Source of the DNA: Clostridia bacterium
Lineage (GTDB): Bacteria > Bacillota > Clostridia > UBA1212 > UBA1255
DNA length: 64,000 nucleotides
NCBI GenBank assembly: GCA_016287565.1
Contig: JAEFAM010000003.1
Coordinates: forward strand, 43,088-107,087
Direction of reading: 5' to 3'
Position 1 is the first letter of the stretch; each line of letters starts with the position of its first letter. The notes under the pieces were generated by a model. That model was not told the DNA's origin. It worked only from the letters and a program-made list of their open reading frames with translations, and ran no database searches. Position numbers and translations under genes: made by a program. Shown here in pieces: positions 56,901 through 64,000 of this stretch.

Positions 56901-58895
56901 GTGTTGGTTTTGCGCAGGATCGGAGTTTTTGTTTGCTGGTGCGGCAGCAATATCGCAGCCACCGTTGACGTCGCGGCGGTAGTGGCGGACGCCAAAGTCC
57001 AGCCCGGAGTCGTGTTCGCCCAGGACTACCAGTATATGTGCTCGGAAGCGGGGCAGAATATCATAAAAGACGCCATAAAAGAACATCAGTTGACCGGGAT
57101 CGTGGTCTGCTCCTGCTCTCCCAGGATGCACGAAGCCACATTCCGCAAGGCGGCGGCCGCTGCCGGGCTGAACCCTTATATGGTGGAGATCGCCAACGTT
57201 CGCGAACACTGTTCATGGATACACAAAGATAAAGAGGCCGGCACCGAAAAGGCGCGGGTGCTTATGCGCGCCGCGGTGGCTAAAGTGATGCTGAACGTAC
57301 CGCTGAAAGCCGGAGAGAGCAGGGTCGTAAAACGCGCCCTGGTCATAGGCGGCGGCATTGCCGGGATACAGACCGCCCTGGATATCGCAGACGCGGGATT
57401 CCAGGTAGATATCGTGGAAAAGAACGCCACCATCGGCGGCAGGATGGCTCAGCTGGACAAGACTTTCCCGACTCTCGACTGCTCCTCCTGCATATTGACG
57501 CCTAAAATGGTGGAAGCCAAAGCCAGCGAAAACATCCGCCTCATCACTTACGCCGAGGTGGAGGAAGTCGGCGGCTTCGTAGGCGATTTCAAAGTAAAAA
57601 TACGCAAAAAGGCACGTTTCGTAAAAGAAGACGTGTGCACCGGCTGCGGCCTTTGCATGGCTAAATGCCCCTCCAAGAAAGGCCTCAACGAGTTCAATAT
57701 GGGCCTGAACAACCGCCCGGCGATCTACATCCCCTTCGCCCAGGCCATACCCAACGTGGCGGTGATCGACAAGACCCAGTGCATAAAACTGAACACCGGC
57801 AAATGCGGCCTTTGCGAAAAAGTCTGCACTGCCAAAGCCATCGACTATACGATGCAGGACGAGTTCATAGAGGAAGAATACGGCGCCATCGTAATGGCCA
57901 CCGGCTTCAGGCCCATCGACGCGTCGAAATTCGACGAATACTCCTACTCCACCTGTAAAGACGTGGTCACTTCTCTCGAACTCGAGCGCATTATGAACGC
58001 GGCGGGACCAACGGGAGGCGTGCTCCTTCGTCCCTCGGACGGAAAGCATCCTCACTCGGTAGTGTTCGTGCAGTGCGTAGGATCCCGTGACGTTTCCGGC
58101 CGCGGCAAACCGTACTGCTCCAAGATATGCTGCATGTATACTGCGAAGCACGCCATGCTGATCAGGGACAAATATCCGGACGTTGACGTTCACGTGTTCT
58201 ATATTGACGTGCGGACGCCGGGCAAGAATTTCGACGAATTCTACAGGCGCGCCGCGGAACAGTACGACGTCGACTATATCAAGGGCCAGGTAGGAAAAGT
58301 TTGGGAAGAAGACGGGCACCTGGTGGTGAGAGGCGTTGACCTTATCTCCAACGAGCAGGTGATACTGAACGCGGATATGGTGGTGCTGGCCACCGCCATC
58401 GAGCCGGATCCCACCGCCAGAAAAGTGGCCAATATGTTGACCGCCAGCATCGACACCAACGATTTCATAACCGAAGCCCATCCCAAGCTGCGGCCGGTGG
58501 AAAGCCCCACCGCGGGCATCTTCCTGTCCGGCGTCTGCCAGGGGCCGAAAGACATACCCGAGACCGTGTCCCAGGCGGGCGCGGCGGCGTCTAAAGTAAT
58601 AGGTCTTCTCTGCAAGGACAAGCTCACCACCAACCCCTGCGTGGCCCGTTCCGACGAGCTTCTGTGCAACGGCTGCTCCTGCTGCGAAAAGGTCTGCCCC
58701 TACGGCGCCATCTCCTACGACACGCACCTTATCAACGACCACGGCGTAAAAGAGACACGCAGGGTGGCGCTGGTCAACGAAGCGCTCTGCCAGGGCTGCG
58801 GCGCCTGCACCGTGGTATGTCCTTCAGGGGCAATGGACCTCAAAGGCTTCTCTAACAAACAGATCATGGCGGAGGTGGAAGCGATATGCCTGTGA
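56901..58895 (+). CDS. hdrA: Heterodisulfide reductase subunit A-like (FAD, multiple [4Fe-4S])
   Basis: RIGVFVCWCGSNI, ALVIGGGIAGIQTALDIADAGFQVDIVEKNATIGGRMAQLDKTFPTLDCSSCILTPKMVE, CxxCxxC ferredoxin motifs. Confidence 0.93.
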   Translation: MLVLRRIGVFVCWCGSNIAATVDVAAVVADAKVQPGVVFAQDYQYMCSEAGQNIIKDAIKEHQLTGIVVCSCSPRMHEATFRKAAAAAGLNPYMVEIANVREHCSWIHKDKEAGTEKARVLMRAAVAKVMLNVPLKAGESRVVKRALVIGGGIAGIQTALDIADAGFQVDIVEKNATIGGRMAQLDKTFPTLDCSSCILTPKMVEAKASENIRLITYAEVEEVGGFVGDFKVKIRKKARFVKEDVCTGCGLCMAKCPSKKGLNEFNMGLNNRPAIYIPFAQAIPNVAVIDKTQCIKLNTGKCGLCEKVCTAKAIDYTMQDEFIEEEYGAIVMATGFRPIDASKFDEYSYSTCKDVVTSLELERIMNAAGPTGGVLLRPSDGKHPHSVVFVQCVGSRDVSGRGKPYCSKICCMYTAKHAMLIRDKYPDVDVHVFYIDVRTPGKNFDEFYRRAAEQYDVDYIKGQVGKVWEEDGHLVVRGVDLISNEQVILNADMVVLATAIEPDPTARKVANMLTASIDTNDFITEAHPKLRPVESPTAGIFLSGVCQGPKDIPETVSQAGAAASKVIGLLCKDKLTTNPCVARSDELLCNGCSCCEKVCPYGAISYDTHLINDHGVKETRRVALVNEALCQGCGACTVVCPSGAMDLKGFSNKQIMAEVEAICL

Positions 58896-59377
58896 ACGAA
58901 AACGTGAACGCGGACAACGGCTCTGCCGCAGAGGCTCAGGCTACGGAAACTAAACAGTGGAAGCCCAGGATCGTGGCCTTCTGCTGCAACTGGTGCAGCT
59001 ACGCCGGAGCGGACCTGGCCGGATCCTCCCGCCTCTCATATCCCGCCGAGATCAAGATAATAAGAGTGCCCTGCTCCTGCCGCGTCAATCCCACCTTCAT
59101 ACTGAAGGCCTTCGAGCGGGGCGCCGACGGCGTCATCATATGCGGCTGCCACCCCGGAGACTGCCATTACAGCACGGGCAATTATTACGCCCGCCGCCGC
59201 ATGGCCCTTCTGTTCAGCATGCTTGACTACATAGGAGTCGAACGGGGACGCACCAGAGTCGAATGGGTGTCCGCGGCCGAAGGAGCGAGATTCTCGCAGG
59301 TCATGAACGACTTCGCGAAGAAGATCTCGGAGCTGGGCGAAAACGTGAAAGTAGGCGATCTGAGATGCAGGCAGTGA
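58886..59377 (+). CDS. MvhD/FlxD-like hydrogenase iron-sulfur subunit
   Basis: PRIVAFCCNWCSYAGADLAGSSRLSYPAEIKIIRVPCSCRVNPTFILKAFERGADGVIICGCHPGDCHY. Confidence 0.9.
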   Translation: MPVNENVNADNGSAAEAQATETKQWKPRIVAFCCNWCSYAGADLAGSSRLSYPAEIKIIRVPCSCRVNPTFILKAFERGADGVIICGCHPGDCHYSTGNYYARRRMALLFSMLDYIGVERGRTRVEWVSAAEGARFSQVMNDFAKKISELGENVKVGDLRCRQ

Positions 59378-60363
59378 GTAAAAAAGTACTGGACCGCGCC
59401 CGGGAACTGATGCGGGACGGCACTGTGAGCAGGGTCGCCGGCTGGAAGGCCGGAGAGTTCTTCTACGACTGCGAGCCCGCGCTTTTCGAGACCGAAGAAT
59501 CTTTAAAAGACCTGGTATATAACCGCTTCTGCGCCGCGAACCTCAGCAAATTCCTGATCACCAACGATATTGCCTCCGTAGCTGACCGGGGCAGGACGCT
59601 GGTGCTCTTAAAGCCCTGCGACACCTACAGCTTCAACCAGCTCCTCACCGAGCACAGGCTGAGCCGGGACAACGTATATATCCTGGGCGTCGGCTGCGAG
59701 GGAATGTGCGACGTTGACCGGATACGCGCCCTGGGAATCAAGGGGATCACAGGCGTTGACGAGTCGGAAGACGGAAAAAAGCTGACCGTGCGGACGCTGT
59801 ACGGCGACGGTGAGATCGACGTTGACGGCGTTCTGGTCAACAAATGCGAGACCTGCAAGGGCAAGGCCCACAAGATATTCGACGAACTGATCTCGGACAA
59901 CGAAGAAGAGGGCCCCAGGGGCGACCGCTTCGAGTGCGTGCGGGAACTGGAGTCAATGGCTCCGGCCGAAAGGTTCGCGTTCTGGCAGAAAGAGCTTTCC
60001 AAATGCATCCGCTGCAACGCCTGCCGCAACGCCTGTCCCGCCTGCTCCTGCCGCAAATGCGTGTTCGACAACAACGCTTCCGGCATCGCTTCCAAGGCCA
60101 ACACGGACAGCTTCGAAGAAAAGCTGTTCCACATCATCCGCGCCTTCCACGTGGCCGGACGCTGCACCGACTGCGGAGAATGTTCGAGAGTCTGCCCCCA
60201 GGGCATACCGCTCCACCTGTTCAACCGCAAGTACATAAAAGACATAAACGAGTTTTACGGCGAATTTGCCGCCGGCGAAGAGGCCGGACAGAGGGGACCG
60301 CTCATCAGCTTCGAAGCCGGAGACCGGGAGCCCAACTCAGTAAGCGACAAAGGAGGGGATTGA
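59365..60363 (+). CDS. FrhB/FlxC-like [4Fe-4S] dicluster protein
   Basis: CIRCNACRNACPACSCRKCVFDNNASG, CTDCGECSRVCPQGIPLHLFNRKYI; ATG 59365 overlaps the preceding stop. Confidence 0.8.
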   Translation: MQAVSKKVLDRARELMRDGTVSRVAGWKAGEFFYDCEPALFETEESLKDLVYNRFCAANLSKFLITNDIASVADRGRTLVLLKPCDTYSFNQLLTEHRLSRDNVYILGVGCEGMCDVDRIRALGIKGITGVDESEDGKKLTVRTLYGDGEIDVDGVLVNKCETCKGKAHKIFDELISDNEEEGPRGDRFECVRELESMAPAERFAFWQKELSKCIRCNACRNACPACSCRKCVFDNNASGIASKANTDSFEEKLFHIIRAFHVAGRCTDCGECSRVCPQGIPLHLFNRKYIKDINEFYGEFAAGEEAGQRGPLISFEAGDREPNSVSDKGGD

Positions 60364-60365
60364 CC

Positions 60366-61451
60366 GTGGCTGTGAACGGATCTGTTAAAAAGATCAGGAT
60401 GAGCGACCTGGACAGGTTTTTCTCCGCCCTGTCCCTCACCCAAAAAGTGTACCTGCCCGTCGAGAAGGCGGGTCAATACGACTATGCCCCCTGGGAGCCC
60501 GGCGTCTCCTACGACCCCGAAGAGCTCCATACCGTAAAGAGCGCCAAAGGCCTGTTCTTCCCCCAGAGCGAGGACCTTATAAAGTACAGGCGTGAAGGGC
60601 TCAGCCTGGCCATCGGACCGGTGGCTCCCGAAGACGAAGAATTCGTGGTATTCGGCGTCAGGGCCTGCGACGTAAAAGGGTTCGAAGTGCTTGACCGGGT
60701 GTTCCTGACGGACCCCGTTGACACGTATTACAAGGCGCGCAGGGACCACGGCACCGTGATCAGCGTAATGTGCCCGAAGCCCGAAGAGACCTGCTTCTGC
60801 GGCACTTTCGGCATCGAAGCCGAAGCCCCCGGCGGAGATGTGCAATGCTTCATCACCGGCGAAGATATGCTGATGGAGGCGCTTACCGAAAAGGGAGAGG
60901 CGCTGCTGGAAAGCGTTTCGGGCGTCGGAAACACCAACGGCGACGGAGCGCTGCTGCCTGCCGCGGACGAGACAGACCTGAAGGCCGCCGAAGAGGTGAA
61001 AGAGGCGCACAGAGAGATCATGAAAAAACTGCCTCTGGCGGGATTGACCACGGAAGGGTTCGGGAAGGACGCGGATCTGCTCACGCTGTTCGACCGCCCC
61101 GAGTGGAAGGAATTGTCCGCCACCTGTTTAGGCTGCGGCACCTGCACCTTCGTTTGCCCCACGTGCCAGTGCTACGACATAAGAGAATACGACACGGGCA
61201 GGGACATCAGGCGCTTCAGAGTATGGGACTCCTGCATGTACTCGGACTTCACAATGATGGCCCACGGCTCGCCGCGCCCGGAGCAGTTCCAGCGGTTCCG
61301 TCAACGCTTCATGCACAAGCTCAAATACTACCCGGACAATTACGAAGGCGCCTTTTCCTGCGTGGGCTGTGGCCGCTGCCTCAAAAAGTGCCCCAGCTCC
61401 CTCAACATAGCCAAAGTGATGAAAAAGTTAGGAGGCGCGGACAATGACTGA
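60366..61451 (+). CDS. AsrA/FlxB-like 4Fe-4S dicluster protein
   Basis: VFGVRACDVKGFEVLDRVFLTDPVDTYYKARRD, CLGCGTCTFVCPTCQCYDI, CVGCGRCLKKCPSSLNI; GTG 60366 (the ORF track start 59844 is spurious). Confidence 0.85.
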   Translation: MAVNGSVKKIRMSDLDRFFSALSLTQKVYLPVEKAGQYDYAPWEPGVSYDPEELHTVKSAKGLFFPQSEDLIKYRREGLSLAIGPVAPEDEEFVVFGVRACDVKGFEVLDRVFLTDPVDTYYKARRDHGTVISVMCPKPEETCFCGTFGIEAEAPGGDVQCFITGEDMLMEALTEKGEALLESVSGVGNTNGDGALLPAADETDLKAAEEVKEAHREIMKKLPLAGLTTEGFGKDADLLTLFDRPEWKELSATCLGCGTCTFVCPTCQCYDIREYDTGRDIRRFRVWDSCMYSDFTMMAHGSPRPEQFQRFRQRFMHKLKYYPDNYEGAFSCVGCGRCLKKCPSSLNIAKVMKKLGGADND

Positions 61452-62325
61452 CACCTGCAACGTTAACGTTCAGTGCTCCGGCAGCTGCGTTCCCGGAATG
61501 GCGAAAGACATGCTGCTGCCTCAGCTGGCCGTCGTCACCGCCATCCGCACGGACACCCCCGACGTCAAGACCTTCCGCGTTGAGAGCGTCTCGGGACAGC
61601 CCCTTTTCGACCATATGCCCGGCCAGTGCGCCATGCTGACGCTCCCCGGATACGGCGAGGCCATGTTCTCCATCACGTCCTCTCCCACCCAGGGAGAATA
61701 CAAGGAATTCAGCATCAAACGGTGCGGACAGTTGACCGACGCGCTACATCAGATGGAAGTGGGACAGCAGATAGGCATCCGCGGCCCCTACGGCAAACCC
61801 TTCCCGGTGGACACCGAATTCAAGGGCAAAAACCTGCTCTTCATCGCCGGCGGCATCGGTCTGGCGCCCCTTCATTCGGTGATCGAATTCGTCAGGGCCC
61901 ACAGAAGTGACTACGGCCACGTGAACATTCTGTACGGCTCCAGAAGCGCCGCGGACCTGGTGGATCTGGGACACATACAGAGCGACTGGATGACCGAAAA
62001 AGACACGGACGTGTATCTCACCATAGACAGGCCCCAGGAAGGCTGGGACGGACACGTGGGTTTCGTGCCCTCGTACTTAAAAGAGCTGGCATTCGGGCCC
62101 GACTGCACCGCGATCATCTGCGGACCTCCGATAATGATCAAATTCGTGCTTCAGGCGCTCATAGAGATGGGATTCGACAAAAAACAGGTATATACGACCC
62201 TGGAACTCAAGATGAAGTGCGGCATCGGCAAATGCGGCCGCTGCAATATCGGTTCTAAATTCGTCTGCAAGGACGGACCGGTATTCCGCTGCGACGAGAT
62301 AGACGAACTGCCGAACGAGTATTGA
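61444..62325 (+). CDS. AsrB/FlxA-like FAD/NAD(P)-binding oxidoreductase subunit
   Basis: LLFIAGGIGLAPLHSVIEFV, INILYGSRSAADL-type NAD motif region, CGIGKCGRCNIGSKFVCKDGPVF C-terminal 2Fe-2S motif. Confidence 0.9.
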   Translation: MTDTCNVNVQCSGSCVPGMAKDMLLPQLAVVTAIRTDTPDVKTFRVESVSGQPLFDHMPGQCAMLTLPGYGEAMFSITSSPTQGEYKEFSIKRCGQLTDALHQMEVGQQIGIRGPYGKPFPVDTEFKGKNLLFIAGGIGLAPLHSVIEFVRAHRSDYGHVNILYGSRSAADLVDLGHIQSDWMTEKDTDVYLTIDRPQEGWDGHVGFVPSYLKELAFGPDCTAIICGPPIMIKFVLQALIEMGFDKKQVYTTLELKMKCGIGKCGRCNIGSKFVCKDGPVFRCDEIDELPNEY

Positions 62326-62349
62326 CGCGATAGGGAGGAGGCAATCGAA

Positions 62350-63027
62350 ATGGAAAACAACATGGTCAATATCTATATCGCCGGCAAGCAGTACACCGTA
62401 CCGGACAGCCTGACCATCATGAACGCGATGGAATACGCGGGGTACAAACATATAAGAGGCTGCGGCTGCAGGGCAGGATTCTGCGGAGCCTGCGCCACCA
62501 TCTACCGCATCAAGGGCGATTCCGAGCTGAGGTTCTGCCTGGCGTGCCAGACGAGGGTGCAGAACGGCATGTACATCGCCAGCCTGCCGTTCTTCCCGAC
62601 ACAGAAGCAGACTTACGATATAGAGAAGGTGAAGCCCAGCCAGACTATAATGATGGAGCTTTATCCGGAGATATACAGCTGCATAGGCTGCAACGCCTGC
62701 ACGAAAGCCTGCCCCCAGGGGCTGAGCGTAATGCAGTACATCGCGTACGCCCAGAGGGGAGAATACGAAAAATGCGCCGAGGCTTCCTTCGACTGCATTG
62801 CCTGCGGAATGTGCGCCAGCCGCTGTCCCGCCGGTATCACCCATCCTATGGTGTCGCTGCTGGCGAGAAGGCTGTACGGGAAATATATTGCCCCGAAGAG
62901 CGAGCACGTGGACAAGAGGGTGCAGGAGGTCATCGACGGCGACTTCGACGCCATCGTGAAAGAATTGTCCGAAAAGCCCCTGGAAGAGCTGAAAGAACTC
63001 TACAACCACAGGGATATCGAGAAATGA
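62350..63027 (+). CDS. Fumarate reductase/succinate dehydrogenase iron-sulfur-type subunit (2Fe-2S plus [4Fe-4S])
   Basis: GCGCRAGFCGACATIYRIKGDSELRFCLAC, CIGCNACTKACPQG, CIACGMCASRCPAG. Confidence 0.85.
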   Translation: MENNMVNIYIAGKQYTVPDSLTIMNAMEYAGYKHIRGCGCRAGFCGACATIYRIKGDSELRFCLACQTRVQNGMYIASLPFFPTQKQTYDIEKVKPSQTIMMELYPEIYSCIGCNACTKACPQGLSVMQYIAYAQRGEYEKCAEASFDCIACGMCASRCPAGITHPMVSLLARRLYGKYIAPKSEHVDKRVQEVIDGDFDAIVKELSEKPLEELKELYNHRDIEK

Positions 63028-63042
63028 CGGAGGACAGGAGCC

Positions 63043-64000
63043 ATGGCAGCATTTGAAATTCAGACAGATCCCAACGTTTACGACGAGACCATGCTCGAGT
63101 CCATCCGGAAAGTGGAGGCGTCGAGGCCCGGCCGCATAGGTAAGGAGCTCCGGCGTATGAGCGCGGAAGAGAAGGAAGACGTGCTCAGGCGGTTCCATCC
63201 GGACTACCGCGAAGACGGATTTGCGGTGCTGGAAGTCGGACCCAATAAAGGCGAAAAAGTGCCTTCCGAACTGGCAGACCTGCTTCAGGGCAGGAGCCGC
63301 GTGCTGGGAAAGGCAGTCGACGTGGCGCATCCCGATTACGACACAGACGTGCTCATTATAGGAGGCGGCGGCGCGGGAGCTTCCGCGGCGATAGAATCCG
63401 TAAACGGCGGCGCCAGGACGATGATCGTCACCAAGCTCCGCATCGGAGACGCCAATACCATGATGGCCGAAGGCGGCATACAGGCCGCGGACAAACCCAA
63501 CGATTCTCCCGCGTTCCATTACCTGGACGCCCTGGGAGGAGGACATTTCTACAACAAGCCCGAGCTCCTGAAAAAGCTGGTCATGGAGGCTCCCGAAGCC
63601 ATACAGTGGCTGAACGGACTGGGTGTCATGTTCGATAAAGACGCGGACGGCACCATGATCACCACCCACGGCGGAGGCACTTCCAGAAAGCGCATGCACG
63701 CCTGCGCGGACTATTCCGGCGCCGAGATCATGAGAGTGCTCCGGGACGAAGTCATCAACCGGGGCATACAGGTGGTGGATTTCACCGCGGCCATCGAATT
63801 GATACTCGACGACCGGGGGCAGTGCGCCGGAGCGGTCCTCAGAAATATGGAGACGGGAGAGATCAGAGTCGCCCGGGCAAAAGCGGTCATCATAGCCACC
63901 GGCGGCGCGGGACGGCTGCACTATCAGGGATTCCCCACGTCGAACCATTACGGGGCAACCGCTGACGGGCTCATTCTCGGATACCGTGCGGGAGCCAGGC
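63043..64000 (+). CDS. Fumarate reductase/succinate dehydrogenase flavoprotein-type subunit, partial at window edge
   Basis: Open frame to the window end: VLIIGGGGAGASAAIESVNGGARTMIVTKLRIGDANTMMAEGGIQAA, THGGGTSRKRMHACADYSG; not in the ORF track because it runs off the end. Confidence 0.85.
   Translation, partial: MAAFEIQTDPNVYDETMLESIRKVEASRPGRIGKELRRMSAEEKEDVLRRFHPDYREDGFAVLEVGPNKGEKVPSELADLLQGRSRVLGKAVDVAHPDYDTDVLIIGGGGAGASAAIESVNGGARTMIVTKLRIGDANTMMAEGGIQAADKPNDSPAFHYLDALGGGHFYNKPELLKKLVMEAPEAIQWLNGLGVMFDKDADGTMITTHGGGTSRKRMHACADYSGAEIMRVLRDEVINRGIQVVDFTAAIELILDDRGQCAGAVLRNMETGEIRVARAKAVIIATGGAGRLHYQGFPTSNHYGATADGLILGYRAGAR

Noticed and set aside
57213-58742. 509 aa minus-strand ORF antisense to hdrA
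   Set aside because: Shadow of a Cys-rich coding frame; no plausible domains.
59844-60365. N-terminal extension of the 59844..61451 ORF
   Set aside because: Arg/His/Gln-rich out-of-frame readthrough of the previous gene; GTG 60366 is the natural start right after the preceding stop.
62077-63948. 623 aa minus-strand ORF antisense to the frd-like genes
   Set aside because: Shadow ORF; the + strand frames carry clear cofactor motifs.
1-64000. Integrated prophage, plasmid or complete IS element
   Set aside because: No integrase, transposase, portal, terminase or replication gene seen; only non-autonomous repeat-like elements.

Overview
The 64 kb window reads like a chromosomal segment of an anaerobic, Firmicutes/Clostridia-like bacterium. 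That placement is inferred from gene content (LoaP, SipW/TasA-like proteins, Hdr/Flx), not from a marker gene. Almost all genes are on the + strand. Main blocks: (1) a truncated lipoprotein serpin and a HerA/DUF853 ATPase on the minus strand, flanked by unusual hairpin-rich intergenic repeats; (2) a large surface-polysaccharide/teichoic-acid-like cluster (about 2.7-31.5 kb) with a LoaP/NusG paralog, initiating sugar transferase, glycosyltransferases, polymerase, flippase, TagF-like and two LicD-like proteins, and an MIP channel / cytidylyltransferase / FGGY kinase module followed by an XRE-HTH fused to a degenerate cytidylyltransferase; (3) an opp-type peptide ABC transporter operon whose OppC carries a large insert; (4) a kinase / thioester adhesin / SipW / TasA-like surface locus, including a protein with an internal VPQTG sorting signal followed by a second signal peptide; (5) a MacB-like ABC transporter; (6) an HdrABC-Flx-like electron-bifurcation cluster joined to fumarate-reductase-type subunits and preceded by an LDH/MDH-family gene whose specificity residue looks MDH-like. 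The strongest 'undescribed' candidates are the foldback hairpin-mosaic intergenic elements (variable palindromes, constant ATATCAC or ATTTAG linkers, GGGGACAGGT terminal hairpins), the SipW/TasA/thioester locus with its two-part protein, and the XRE-cytidylyltransferase fusion. No rRNA, tRNA, CRISPR array or transposase was recognised by eye.
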